A stretch of DNA of 64,000 nucleotides from Pasteurella oralis (GTDB lineage: Bacteria; Pseudomonadota; Gammaproteobacteria; Enterobacterales; Pasteurellaceae). Below the pieces are notes generated by a model. It was given only the letters and a program-made list of their open reading frames with translations, was not told the origin of the DNA and did no database searches. The position numbers and the translations under genes were made by a program. Positions 48,952-57,758 of the stretch are shown piece by piece; position 1 is the first letter of the stretch, and every line of letters begins with the position of its first letter. The DNA lies in contig NZ_NXGB01000006.1 of the NCBI RefSeq assembly GCF_002850605.1, positions 86,776 through 150,775 of the forward strand, read 5' to 3'.

Positions 48952-48983
48952 AGGCATAGATATTTCACTATGCCTTTTTTATT
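48950..48983. terminator. Terminator between Rz1 and hicB
   Basis: aaggcatag / ctatgcctt with loop ATATTTCA, followed by TTTTATT. It lies at the convergent ends of the lysis cassette and hicB and overlaps the hicB stop region. Confidence 0.85.
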
Positions 48984-49416
48984 ATAAAGATGATGATAGC
49001 TCTCGCTGTGAGGCAATGGCTAAGAAATGACTGCGATCTTTGTAAGTTGAGTTATTAGCTACACGTTGGTCTATTCTATCAATTAGATATTGCGGTAATA
49101 CAATATTAACACGCTGGCGTTTACCAAAGTAAGCAGTGATATCTACATCGATTAATAACCAACTATCGCAATATTGAAAATCTTCTTGTTCTTTATAGTG
49201 AAGAAAGCCCAAATCTTTAATTTGGGAAATATCAAAATCACCCTCAACCATCATTTCCAAGATGGTATGGATTGCGTCAGTTACCATTGGAACAATTTCT
49301 TCGACAGTATCCGCAGCACTAAAACAAGAGTAAGTTTCATTAAAAAGCGCAGGCACACATAAGCCAAACGCTTCATTTTCGTTTTTTGGCGTTTCAACGC
49401 CAATGGTAAATAACAT
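48982..49416 (-). CDS. hicB: HicB antitoxin
   Basis: Antitoxin of a HicAB pair, 144 residues. The N-terminal part is the HicB partial RNase H fold (FTIGVETPKNENEAFGLCVP; SCFSAADTVEEIVPMVTDAI) and the C-terminal part a ribbon-helix-helix type DNA-binding segment (KRQRVNIVLPQYLIDRIDQR). It has a strong AGGAGG. It is downstream of hicA and reads against the phage late genes. Intact here although hicA is not. Confidence 0.88.
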   Translation of the reverse strand: MLFTIGVETPKNENEAFGLCVPALFNETYSCFSAADTVEEIVPMVTDAIHTILEMMVEGDFDISQIKDLGFLHYKEQEDFQYCDSWLLIDVDITAYFGKRQRVNIVLPQYLIDRIDQRVANNSTYKDRSHFLAIASQRELSSSL

Positions 49417-49444
49417 ATAACCTCCTAGATAGGACTCGGCAGAG

Positions 49445-49631
49445 CTATAAAAGCCCTGCCGATTTCTTTATGGATCTTAAAGTGCCAATTGGTAAATGTT
49501 GCTTGGGATGTGGAACGGGAAATCGTTTCCCTGTAATAGGAGATTCCCATATTTGATGACTTCCTTTCCCTTGACGAACCAAAAAAACAACCAGCTTTTT
49601 TAAGTTCCTTGATTAAGTCGTATGAGTTCAA
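49445..49631 (-). pseudogene. hicA: HicA toxin, frameshifted
   Basis: HicA toxins are small mRNA-cleaving proteins. The gene opens with TTG at 49631 behind AAAGGAGG and reads NSYDLIKELKKAGCFF, then loses frame. One base removed near the plus-strand run aaccaaaaaaac (49577-49588) restores VRQGKGSHQIWESP, GKRFPVPHPKQHLPIGTLR and SIKKSAGLL with a stop at 49445. The conserved His of GSHQIW is therefore out of frame in the sequence as given. A frame to 49425 exists but is not HicA-like past residue 17. Confidence 0.85.
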
Positions 49632-49661
49632 AAAATACCTCCTTTGTCTTAATCAAGTATT

Positions 49662-49689
49662 ATTATACACACATATACACACAAGTCAA
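49662..49689 (-). promoter_or_regulatory. hicAB promoter
   Basis: On the minus strand TTGACT (49689-49684), 16 bases, TATAAT (49667-49662). Two similar words, aatacttgac and aatacttgat, flank the -10 and -35 and may be HicB binding sites. Confidence 0.72.
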
Positions 49690-49963
49690 GTATTTTAAAA
49701 AAGGATTAACCACTATGCCAAAAAAAGACGAGGTTAAATCCACGTCTAAAGGGCGTGGTGAAAACTAAATTCACGGATAAACAAAAATGCTTATTTTTTT
49801 ATTCATTACAAAATGTAAAAGGTACTCCTGACGGGAGTGGGCTTTCCACGGGGTTGGGCGCTCGCGGTTTTCGGCAGTTTTTCGAATTTTCAGTCATCAT
49901 CTGGGTTTTTGTTGCATTTTTAATCAGTTTTTTCAGACTTTTAATCAGTGGGTTTTTTAGATT
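49690..49963 (+). other. Spacer before terminase, candidate cos region
   Basis: Holds a 17-codon frame (MPKKDEVKSTSKGRGEN, 49714-49767, behind AAAAGGATTAACC) and then a patch of G/C-rich DNA around 49830-49880 (actcc-tgac-gggagt dyad and ggggttgggcgctcgcgg) that stands out from its surroundings. In lambda-type phages cos lies just before the small terminase gene, so this is where it should be. No cut site could be defined. Confidence 0.35.
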
Positions 49964-50440
49964 ATGGATAATTTATTCGACATAAAATTAAACATAAATC
50001 AGATAGCTGAACTGGTTGGAATGCACCGCCAGACGGTATCTCAACGGCTCGCTGGGTTAACGCCAGCAAGCGGCAGCAATTCAAAATTAAAACTCTATTT
50101 ACTTTCGGATCTTATTCGATCTGGATTATCAGAAAAGATGTCGACAGATGTCGATTCACTATTACCAGTTGATCGCAAAGCATTTTGGCAAGCTGAAAAT
50201 GAAAGGCTTAAGTATGAGCGAGAAACTGGTCAATTAATTCCAGCTTTTGAAGTTGCACAAGAAATGAGTGCTTTAGCAAAAGCGGTAGTTCAAACATTAG
50301 AAACATTGCCGGATATTTTAGAACGTGACGCGGCACTTCAACCGAAAGCACTTATGCGAGTACAACAAATTATTGATGATCTAAGAGATCAAATGGCATT
50401 ACATATTCAAAACAACAATCATGATGATTCAGAGGATTAA
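49964..50440 (+). CDS. Terminase small subunit (DUF1441/Nu1 type)
   Basis: DNA-recognition subunit of the packaging enzyme, 158 residues. The N-terminus has a helix-turn-helix (IAELVGMHRQTVSQRLAGL, residues about 13-31) and the rest is helical and charged (AFWQAENERLKYERETGQLI), as in Nu1/DUF1441 proteins. Three bases separate it from the large subunit. The start codon lacks a clear RBS. Confidence 0.85.
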   Translation: MDNLFDIKLNINQIAELVGMHRQTVSQRLAGLTPASGSNSKLKLYLLSDLIRSGLSEKMSTDVDSLLPVDRKAFWQAENERLKYERETGQLIPAFEVAQEMSALAKAVVQTLETLPDILERDAALQPKALMRVQQIIDDLRDQMALHIQNNNHDDSED

Positions 50441-50442
50441 CC

Positions 50443-52554
50443 ATGTTTGCATCTGCTAAAGATATTCGACGAGATATAGCGAGTTCAGTGAAAGCACCAC
50501 GTCGAATGAAAGTATCTGAAGCAGTCTATGAATATATGCGTGTCCCCATTGGTGGTGGAAATTCTATCAAATGGGATAAAGACACTGTAAGTTATTTAAT
50601 TGAGCCAATGGATTGTTTAAGTTCTCGTGAATACGACGCGGTTGTTTTTGTTGGTCCTGCGCGAACAGGTAAAACGATCGGATTAATTGACGGTTGGATC
50701 ACTTATTCAATTATCTGCGATCCGTCAGACTTTTTACTTGTTCAATTAACACAAGAAAAAGCGAGTGAACACAGTCGTAAAAGATTAGACCGCACTTTCC
50801 GTTGTTCGCCTGAAATTGCGAAACGATTAAGTCCACGCAAGAACGATAATAACGTGCATGATAAATATTTTCGTGCTGGAAACTTATTAAAAATCGGGTG
50901 GCCATCTATTAATGTCTTGTCGTCGTCTGACTACAAATACGTCGCGCTGACTGATTACGATCGCTGGCCCGAAGATGTTGACGGTGAGGGGGACGGCTTT
51001 TCGCTTGCGTCAAAACGTACCACGACATTTATGTCATCAGGAATGACGCTTGTTGAAAGCTCACCCGGAAAGGACATTGTTGATCTTAAACATCATCCAA
51101 AATCAACACATGAAGCACCGCCTACAACAGGGATTTTAAGCTTATATAACCGGGGCGACAGACGTCGCTTTTATTGGCCATGTCCACATTGTAAAGAATA
51201 CTTTGAACCAAGCATGGCGAATATGACTGGTTATAGAGATGATGATGACTTTGTAAAAGCCAGTGAAAAAGCACGATTACAATGTCCGTCTTGTCAGACG
51301 TTGATTGAACCGTCGCTAAAACGTGAGTTGAATATAAAAGGCGTTTGGCTTAAAGAAGGTCAAACAATAGATAAGAAAGGGAAAATTAAAGGAAAAGGAA
51401 GGAATACACGTATTGCTTCTTTTTGGCTAGAAGGTCCCGCTGCTGGTTATCAAAAATGGGAGCAATTAATATATAAGTTATTAACTGCAGAACATGAATA
51501 TGAAATGACAGGAAGCGAGGAAACTCTAAAAGCAGTGACAAATACTGACTGCGGATTACCCTATCTTCCACGCTCCGCACTTGAACAACGTCTCTCTGAT
51601 GAATTGATGGAACGCCGTGAAGAAATTGACGAAAAAACCGTACCACCGCAATGTCGCTTTATTGTGGCAGCTGTGGATGTACAAGGTGGGAAAAATCGTC
51701 GTTTTGTGGTGCAAATGGTCGGTTATGGAGAGAATGGCGAACGTTGGTTAATAGATCGTTATAACATTTCACACACATTGCCTGATAGTGATGGTGTAAT
51801 TGAGAAAATAGACCCTCGTATACCTGATGATTGGCATATTTTAATCTCAGACGTACTGAAGAAATGCTATCCGCTATCAAACAATCCTAACCACTTTATG
51901 CCAATTTTAGCAAGGGCGGTGGATAGTGGTGGCGAAGAAGGAGTCACCGATAATGCTTATAAATTCTGGCGAAAATGTCGTCGTGATGGTTACGCCAAGC
52001 GAGTTTATCTAGTTAAAGGTGATAGCACCAAACGGCAAAAGCTAATCACGAAAACCTATCCTGATAATACCACTCGTTCTGATCGTCATTCTTCAGCTCG
52101 AGGCGATGTGCCATTGTATTTATTGCAAACGGACTATCTCAAAGATCGTATTAATAATGCTCTAGCTCGAGATACTGTCGGGGCTAATTACATTCACTTT
52201 CCTGAGTGGATCGGAGAATGGTTTTTTAATGAATTGGTTTATGAAGAACGTGGTGCTGATGGTAAGTGGCGGAAACCAGGGAAAGACAATAACGAAGCCT
52301 TTGACTTGTTTTGCTACGCTCACGCCATTGCTATTTTGCGTGGTTATGAACGGATCAAGTGGGGTGATGAAAAAGACGTGCCAAGTTGGGCAAAACTACC
52401 TGACATCAATCCGAATATTATCCGTGAACAAGCAGTAATGGTAGAGCAAGCGGTCGAAACAGAAGAAAAAATCGCAAAAGCAACACCAAAACAGACAAAA
52501 TCGAAAAGCAGTTGGTTGAGTGATGGTGGAAGAAAAACAGGTGGGTGGCTATGA
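50443..52554 (+). CDS. Terminase large subunit (GpA type)
   Basis: Packaging motor and nuclease of the lambda gpA family, 703 residues. Walker A-like VGPARTGKT lies at 70-78. A zinc ribbon follows (CPHCKEYF, then CPSC), and the C-terminal nuclease part contains AAVDVQGG and ARAVDSGGEEG (acidic metal ligands). The end (EQAVMVEQAVETEEKIAKAT and the basic KQTKSKSS) is low complexity. ATGA overlap with the gpW-like gene. An uptake signal core lies inside the gene near 50791. Confidence 0.93.
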   Translation: MFASAKDIRRDIASSVKAPRRMKVSEAVYEYMRVPIGGGNSIKWDKDTVSYLIEPMDCLSSREYDAVVFVGPARTGKTIGLIDGWITYSIICDPSDFLLVQLTQEKASEHSRKRLDRTFRCSPEIAKRLSPRKNDNNVHDKYFRAGNLLKIGWPSINVLSSSDYKYVALTDYDRWPEDVDGEGDGFSLASKRTTTFMSSGMTLVESSPGKDIVDLKHHPKSTHEAPPTTGILSLYNRGDRRRFYWPCPHCKEYFEPSMANMTGYRDDDDFVKASEKARLQCPSCQTLIEPSLKRELNIKGVWLKEGQTIDKKGKIKGKGRNTRIASFWLEGPAAGYQKWEQLIYKLLTAEHEYEMTGSEETLKAVTNTDCGLPYLPRSALEQRLSDELMERREEIDEKTVPPQCRFIVAAVDVQGGKNRRFVVQMVGYGENGERWLIDRYNISHTLPDSDGVIEKIDPRIPDDWHILISDVLKKCYPLSNNPNHFMPILARAVDSGGEEGVTDNAYKFWRKCRRDGYAKRVYLVKGDSTKRQKLITKTYPDNTTRSDRHSSARGDVPLYLLQTDYLKDRINNALARDTVGANYIHFPEWIGEWFFNELVYEERGADGKWRKPGKDNNEAFDLFCYAHAIAILRGYERIKWGDEKDVPSWAKLPDINPNIIREQAVMVEQAVETEEKIAKATPKQTKSKSSWLSDGGRKTGGWL

Positions 52555-52775
52555 GTATTTACTCAATTGACGAACTTAAACAAAAAATCCGTACACTTGA
52601 TGAAAAAATCGAAATCGCTCAAAGCCAAGTGAGCTTTAATGGGCGGTCGGTATCTTATCAGGTGGCGGAACTAACAAAACAGCGTGATCGCTACCAAACG
52701 ATGCTTGATGAACAGCTTGCGAGTAGCGGACAGCGAACTAAACGGCACCGTATTAAATATGTGAGATTTAATTAG
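52551..52775 (+). CDS. Head-tail joining protein, gpW-like
   Basis: A 74-residue protein in the gpW position between terminase and portal. MSIYSIDELKQKIRTLDEKI and VAELTKQRDRYQTMLDEQL are helical with a basic tail, fitting small phage head proteins of this kind. I start at ATG 52551, which overlaps the terL stop; a GTG two codons earlier opens the frame. The call leans on position. Confidence 0.75.
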   Translation: MSIYSIDELKQKIRTLDEKIEIAQSQVSFNGRSVSYQVAELTKQRDRYQTMLDEQLASSGQRTKRHRIKYVRFN

Positions 52776-52782
52776 GTATAAA

Positions 52783-52825
52783 AACAAACCCCGAAAGACG
52801 GCAATCTTTCGGGGTTTTTCTTTAT
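52783..52825 (+). terminator. Terminator before the first small membrane gene
   Basis: accccgaaaga / tctttcggggt with loop CGGCAA (about 52787-52814), then TTTTCTTT. A strong intrinsic terminator inside the late operon, just before an inserted small gene. Confidence 0.9.
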
Positions 52826-52858
52826 CCCTTATCCAAGTTTAGCAACTAAGGAGCAATC

Positions 52859-53020
52859 GTGATCAAGTATACACCAAAACATCAAGTAAAGGTAGGTGGA
52901 AAAATGAGTGAAAAAGATGCAGGTATTGTTGGAAAAAGATTAGCCACTTCAGCGATGATTATAGCTATTTGTTGGGGGATTAGTGCCTTAATTTTTGCGA
53001 GTGCTTATTTCATCAAATAA
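52859..53020 (+). CDS. Small single-span membrane protein (inserted gene)
   Basis: A 53-residue protein starting at GTG behind AAGGAG: a basic/polar N-terminus (IKYTPKHQVKVGGKMSEKDA), then one membrane helix (SAMIIAICWGISALIFASAY). A start at the internal ATG 52904 (38 residues) is also possible. It lies between gpW and portal, where lambda has no gene, behind its own terminator. I do not recognise its family. It resembles the gene at 60478-60633 in size, topology and upstream layout. Confidence 0.6.
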   Translation: MIKYTPKHQVKVGGKMSEKDAGIVGKRLATSAMIIAICWGISALIFASAYFIK

Positions 53021-53044
53021 TTTTACTAAATAAAGGTATTCATT

Positions 53045-54563
53045 ATGAACCTATTTGAAAAAGCAATTGCCGTAGTGTCGCCAAAATGGGCGGCACAACG
53101 ATCTAAAAATCGCTATGTACTAAATGCCTACGAAGCGGCATTACCAAGCCGCATTCATAAAGCACAGCGAGAAGGCAAGGGGGCAAATACCACCATTCGT
53201 CAAAGTGCGGTCAGTTTGAGAGAACAAGCTCGTGCTTTAGATCAAAATCACGATATTGTGATCGGCATTTTAGACAAAATGGAAGAACGTGTTATTGGCT
53301 CAAAAGGTATTCATATCGAGCCACAACCGCTTACTTTAGCTGGTGATGTTCACGAAGATTTGGCAAGTCAAATTCGCAAGCTCTGGGCGGAGTGGTCGGT
53401 AAAACCTGAAGTGACAGGGCTATATACTCGACCACTCTTAGAACGAATGCTATTGCGAACTTGGTTACGAGATGGCGAGGTTTTTGTACAGTTTGTTAAA
53501 GGCAAAGTAACTGGGCTTGAGCACGGTTCACCCATAGCCTTTTCGCTGGAAGCCTTAGAGCCTGATTTTGTGCCGATGCAGTCGGACGAAGCTAAAAACG
53601 GATTAGTGCAAGGTGTATATCTTAATGCTTGGCGGAAACCAACGGCTTATCAAGTTTATTTGGATAATCCGCAAGAGAGCAGTGGAATGTACAGTAAGGT
53701 TAAAACGGTGTCGGCAGAAAATATGCTACATCTCGCCTTTCGTAAACGACTACATCAAATTCGTGGTGTAAGTATGTTGCATGGTGTCATTGTGCGTTTG
53801 GCGGATCTAAAGGAATACGAAGAAAGCGAACGAGTTGCTGCACGTATTGCAGCGGCAATGACGATGTACATTAAAAAAGGTGATGCTGCACTCTATGGCG
53901 ATGAGGAGCAAAACGATGAACCACGCCTGTTTGATATTGCCCCAGGTGCAGTGATTGATGATCTGAAACCGGGCGAAGATATTGGGTTAATTAACTCAAA
54001 TCGCCCCAATACTAACTTGGAGAATTTCCGTAATGGACAATTAAGAGCGACTGCTGCAGGTACAAGATCAAGTTATTCAAGCATTGCTCGAGATTACAAC
54101 GGCACTTATTCTGCACAACGGCAGGAACTTGTAGAAAGTTTTGAAGGCTATGCGGTGCTACAAGATGCCCTTTGTAGCTACAATTAGTCGTCCAATTTAT
54201 CGCGAATGGCTGAAAATGGCGATTGCTTCACAAGCGATTAAATTACCAAATGATATTGACCAAAATTCGCTATTTAATGCGGTTTATTCAGGACCAGTAA
54301 TGCCGTGGATTGACCCTATTAAAGAAGCAAGTGCATGGAAAGAGCGTATTAGAGGCGGTCTAGCAACTGAAGGGCAAGCCATCCGAGCAAGCGGAAACAA
54401 CCCAGCCGAAGTCAAACGACAACGGATCGTGGAAGTGAAAGAAAATGCTCGTGAAGGCTTGAAGTTTGATACTGATTTAACCAATACACAAGGAATTATC
54501 GATGGGAAAAACAAAAATGATTTTAGCACCGATGGCGATGGGAATAGCAAGCAAGACGAATAA
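53045..54563 (+). pseudogene. Phage portal protein, frameshifted
   Basis: Lambda gpB-type portal, the dodecameric ring through which DNA enters the head. The first frame (380 codons to 54187) has AYEAALPSRIHKA, HDIVIGILDKMEERVIG, RTWLRDGEVFVQ and SSYSSIARDYNGTYSAQRQE and runs into LQDALCSYN, then stop. One C removed from the CCC at 54168-54170 gives QDAFVATISRPIYREWLKMA and continues to 54563, the normal portal C-terminus. The intact gene would be about 505 codons. An uptake signal core lies near 53205. The stop overlaps the protease-capsid gene by 62 bases. Confidence 0.9.
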
Positions 54564-56538
54564 TCAATCTTGGTTTACCATCAAAGCGGCTACGAATGAT
54601 ACAGCTGAAATTTCGATTTATGATGAAATTGGATTTTGGGGTGTCACTGCACAGCAATTTGCCAAGGATTTGAAAAATCTTGGGAACAATTTAAAACAAA
54701 TTAATCTGCACATCCACTCACCGGGAGGTGATGTATTTGATGGCATCGCCATTTACAACTTACTAAAAAATCACCCAGCTAACAAGACCGTCTATATCGA
54801 CGGTCTTGCTACATCTATGGCAAGCGTAATTGCAATGGCGGGTAACGAAATCATTATGCCCGAAAATGCAATGATGATGATCCATAAGCCTTGGGGTATT
54901 CAAGGTGGTGATGCAGATGACATGCGTAAGTATGCAGATTTACTAGATAAAGTGGAAAGTACGCTGATTATGGCGTATGTCTCGAAAACTGGTAAATCTG
55001 AAACAGATTTAGCAGAAATGCTGAAAGAAGAAACTTGGCTCACTGGCAAAGAGTGTGTTGAGCAAGGTTTCGCCGATAAACTAGCCGAACCACTTGTGGC
55101 GATGGCTTGTATCCAATCCAAAAAACTAGAGGACTATACTAATATGCCTGAAACAATCAAAAATATGTTATTCACGCCACAAGGCAACGCTAAACCGCAA
55201 CAACCAGCTCAAACGACACCACCTGTCGTAGAAGAGCAACCAGTTGCAAAAAATCTCGAAAAACCGACTGTTGTTCAGTCCAGTATCGATCCTGTTGCTG
55301 CATTAGCAGAACGCAACGCTAAAATTAAAGCCACCTTTGCCGCTTTCGGCGATAAATACGATGGCTTAATGGCAGATTGCCTTGCTGATGTGTCAATGAC
55401 CGCAGAACAAGCCAAAGACAAGCTACTTGCCAAATTAGGCGAAAACACCACGCCAAGCGTACCACAAAATCATATTTATGCTGGCAATGGTAATCTTGTG
55501 AGTGATAGTGTTAAGTCTGCTTTACTTGCTCGTGCTGGTGTTGATAAAACAGAGAAAGACAATGCTTACAACGCAATGACCTTGCGTGAATTGGCTCGTG
55601 CTTCATTGGTTGATCGTGGTGTTAGTGTATTAAATTACAACCCAATGCAAATTGTCGGTATGGCGTTCACGCATTCAACAAGTGATTTTGGTCAAATTCT
55701 CATTGATGTAGCCCATAAGTCTGTACTTCGTGGCTGGGAAGAAAGCAAAGAAAACTTTGAAACCTGGACGCATAAAGGCACCTTAACGGATTTCCGTCCT
55801 GCCTATCGAGTAGGCTTAGGTGGTTTTGATAGTCTACCAATGGTGCGCGAAGGGGCAGAGTACACTTATGTAACACTGGGTGATACAGGTACTCACGTAT
55901 CTTTGGCAACCTATGGTGGCTTATTTAGCATTACACGTCAAACTATCATCAATGATGATATGAATATGCTAACAGCCATTCCATTCAAGCTTGGTCAAGC
56001 TGCACGAGCAACTATCGCAGATTTGGTATTTGCTCAATTAACTGGCGATCCTGTGATGAACTACGACAGCAAGAAATTGTATGATACTTCTCACAAAAAC
56101 ACCTTAACCAATGGCAAAATTAATGTTGCAACAATTGATCAAGCGATTCAATTAATGAATGCCCAAAAATCTTTTGATGGTAAACAATTAGCTATCGAAC
56201 CAGATGTTTTACTGACACCAACATCATTATTCACCAAAACCAAACAGGTCTTAGGTTCTAGTTCAGTTGAAGGTGCGGATATTAACGCGGGCATTATTAA
56301 CCCATTGCAAAATGTGGTGCCTGTGATTAAATCACAACGTCTACAAGGTATCAATCCTAAAGTTTGGTACTTGCTCAACAAAGAGGCTATTGAAGTATCC
56401 TACCTCAACGGCGTAGAAACACCATTTATCGATCAGCAAACGGGCTTTACCGTAGATGGAGTAACCACAAAAGTTCGTATTGATGCTGGTGTAAATGTAC
56501 TAGATCATCGTGGTATTGTACGTGTAACAAATGCGTAA
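54502..56538 (+). CDS. ClpP-type prohead protease/major capsid fusion
   Basis: A 678-residue fusion. Residues about 25-205 are a ClpP/S14-like prohead protease (HIHSPGGDVFDGIAIY; GLATSMASVIAMAG with catalytic Ser105; MMMIHKPW with His128). A Pro/Gln/Thr-rich linker near 220-260 is followed by a scaffold-like segment and the major capsid protein (about 330-678; VGMAFTHSTSDFGQILIDVA, VREGAEYTYVTLGDTG, KVRIDAGVNVLDHRGIVRVT). Such fusions are known in lambdoid phages, with the protease cutting itself from the capsid part. ATG 54502 has AAGGA eight bases before it. Confidence 0.9.
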   Translation: MGKTKMILAPMAMGIASKTNNQSWFTIKAATNDTAEISIYDEIGFWGVTAQQFAKDLKNLGNNLKQINLHIHSPGGDVFDGIAIYNLLKNHPANKTVYIDGLATSMASVIAMAGNEIIMPENAMMMIHKPWGIQGGDADDMRKYADLLDKVESTLIMAYVSKTGKSETDLAEMLKEETWLTGKECVEQGFADKLAEPLVAMACIQSKKLEDYTNMPETIKNMLFTPQGNAKPQQPAQTTPPVVEEQPVAKNLEKPTVVQSSIDPVAALAERNAKIKATFAAFGDKYDGLMADCLADVSMTAEQAKDKLLAKLGENTTPSVPQNHIYAGNGNLVSDSVKSALLARAGVDKTEKDNAYNAMTLRELARASLVDRGVSVLNYNPMQIVGMAFTHSTSDFGQILIDVAHKSVLRGWEESKENFETWTHKGTLTDFRPAYRVGLGGFDSLPMVREGAEYTYVTLGDTGTHVSLATYGGLFSITRQTIINDDMNMLTAIPFKLGQAARATIADLVFAQLTGDPVMNYDSKKLYDTSHKNTLTNGKINVATIDQAIQLMNAQKSFDGKQLAIEPDVLLTPTSLFTKTKQVLGSSSVEGADINAGIINPLQNVVPVIKSQRLQGINPKVWYLLNKEAIEVSYLNGVETPFIDQQTGFTVDGVTTKVRIDAGVNVLDHRGIVRVTNA

Positions 56539-56545
56539 ATTCTCC

Positions 56546-56583
56546 CAAAATTGACCGCACTTTAATTAGTGCGGTTTTTTATT
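56546..56583 (+). terminator. Paired uptake-signal terminator after the capsid gene
   Basis: aaattgaccgcacttt and agtgcggtttttt (56551-56577) form a stem with a T run. The uptake signal core of the host is used as a terminator inside the prophage. Confidence 0.85.
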
Positions 56584-56605
56584 ATCAAAAATAAGGAAAA
56601 TTCTT

Positions 56606-56932
56606 ATGGCTAAAAACTTTATTCAAAATGGTGACACCATTGATTTTGTTGCGACAAAAGCAACTAAAAGCGGCGATGTTGTACAAATCAATAACCTCAA
56701 CGCCATTGCAGTCACAGATATTGAAAATCAAGCAGCGGGCACAGGTATTGTTGGTGGAGTATGGCGTGTGAAAGCCAAGCAATCAGACAATATTCAGCAA
56801 GGTACGGTTTTATATTGGGATAGTGGCGCTAGCGAAGCAACAACTTCAAAGGGCTCACATAAACGCCTTGGCGTTGCTTGGTCAAATTCAGGCACATCAT
56901 CTGCGGAAGTTGATGTGAAAATCAATGCCTAG
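56606..56932 (+). CDS. Capsid decoration protein (DUF2190)
   Basis: A 108-residue beta-rich protein: MAKNFIQNGDTIDFVATKAT, SGDVVQINNLNAIAVTDIEN, GTVLYWDSG and HKRLGVAW are the DUF2190 pattern, a family of capsid-decorating proteins. It follows the capsid gene and overlaps the next gene by eight bases. Confidence 0.85.
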   Translation: MAKNFIQNGDTIDFVATKATKSGDVVQINNLNAIAVTDIENQAAGTGIVGGVWRVKAKQSDNIQQGTVLYWDSGASEATTSKGSHKRLGVAWSNSGTSSAEVDVKINA

Positions 56933-57227
56933 CCTTTTTGAAAAAGCGTTATCACAGGCAGATCAAACCATCACTCAAACGATGATGTCGGAATGGCTGA
57001 TTAACAATAAGCCTTATCCTGCGACTTATGACGAAGCCCCTCGTATTATGGAGGGATTTCATTCTTATGAGGAGCAAGCATTAAACGGCATATTGCGAAC
57101 CTTAACCCTCTTTCGCACATCAGGCTATAAGCCCCGTTTAGACGATAAAGTGGTCGGAAATGGCAAGAAATATCTGGTTAAATCCTACCACTTTGTCGAT
57201 GGAATGATCGTATTACAGCTGGAGTAA
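56925..57227 (+). CDS. Head-tail connector protein
   Basis: A 100-residue protein at the position of lambda gpFII (head-tail attachment). It begins MPSLFEKALSQADQTITQTM and ends GNGKKYLVKSYHFVDGMIVL, a beta-strand pattern usual for connectors. The family assignment is weak; position is the main argument. Three or fewer bases separate it from the next gene. Confidence 0.65.
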   Translation: MPSLFEKALSQADQTITQTMMSEWLINNKPYPATYDEAPRIMEGFHSYEEQALNGILRTLTLFRTSGYKPRLDDKVVGNGKKYLVKSYHFVDGMIVLQLE

Positions 57228-57230
57228 ATG

Positions 57231-57758
57231 ATGAGCAAAATCACAGGTGAGCGTCAATTACGCCAAGCAATGCAAAAACTGCAACGTGACGTGAATAAGC
57301 AAGCGGCGAAATCTATCCGAAAAATTGCAAAATCAGCGATGAAAAAAGCCACCAAAGGCGTTGCTCAACAGATTGGCGTAAATGTAAAAACGGTGCGCGG
57401 TAGAGCAAGGCTAATATTCTCACCAACAGCAAGTAACCCGAAAGCAGTTATTAGTGTTAATCGTAGCCATATGCCATTAATTCGTGTGTTGGAAACTAAA
57501 CGCAACCGTATTTTTGCTCGTAAAGGTGTGTTACGAGTAGGGCAGCATTCAGTCGCCCGTGGCTTTGTTCAGCGGCTTGCTAATGGCAGAACACACGTAA
57601 TGTTTCGCCAAGGGCGAGAACGTTATGGTATTGATGTGGCAAAAATACCACTTGCAACGCCTTTAACTAATGCTTTTCATAAAGAATTGGCGGATTATCC
57701 TGAACAACTTAGACAGGAACTCGCCAAAAATCTCTCGCTTTCATTACGGAGAAAATAA
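57231..57758 (+). CDS. Minor tail protein, gpZ-like
   Basis: A 175-residue basic protein (SITGERQLRQAMQKLQRDVN-type helical start, RARLIFSPTASNP, TPLTNAFHKELAD) in the gpZ position, predicted to end the tail. The second ATG (57231) fits GGAG better than the first. Its stop overlaps the next start. Confidence 0.78.
   Translation: MSKITGERQLRQAMQKLQRDVNKQAAKSIRKIAKSAMKKATKGVAQQIGVNVKTVRGRARLIFSPTASNPKAVISVNRSHMPLIRVLETKRNRIFARKGVLRVGQHSVARGFVQRLANGRTHVMFRQGRERYGIDVAKIPLATPLTNAFHKELADYPEQLRQELAKNLSLSLRRK

Noticed and set aside
49755..49985. 76-codon frame before the small terminase gene
   Set aside because: It runs through the putative cos region and overlaps the terminase start in another frame; the second half is repetitive Phe/Ile sequence.
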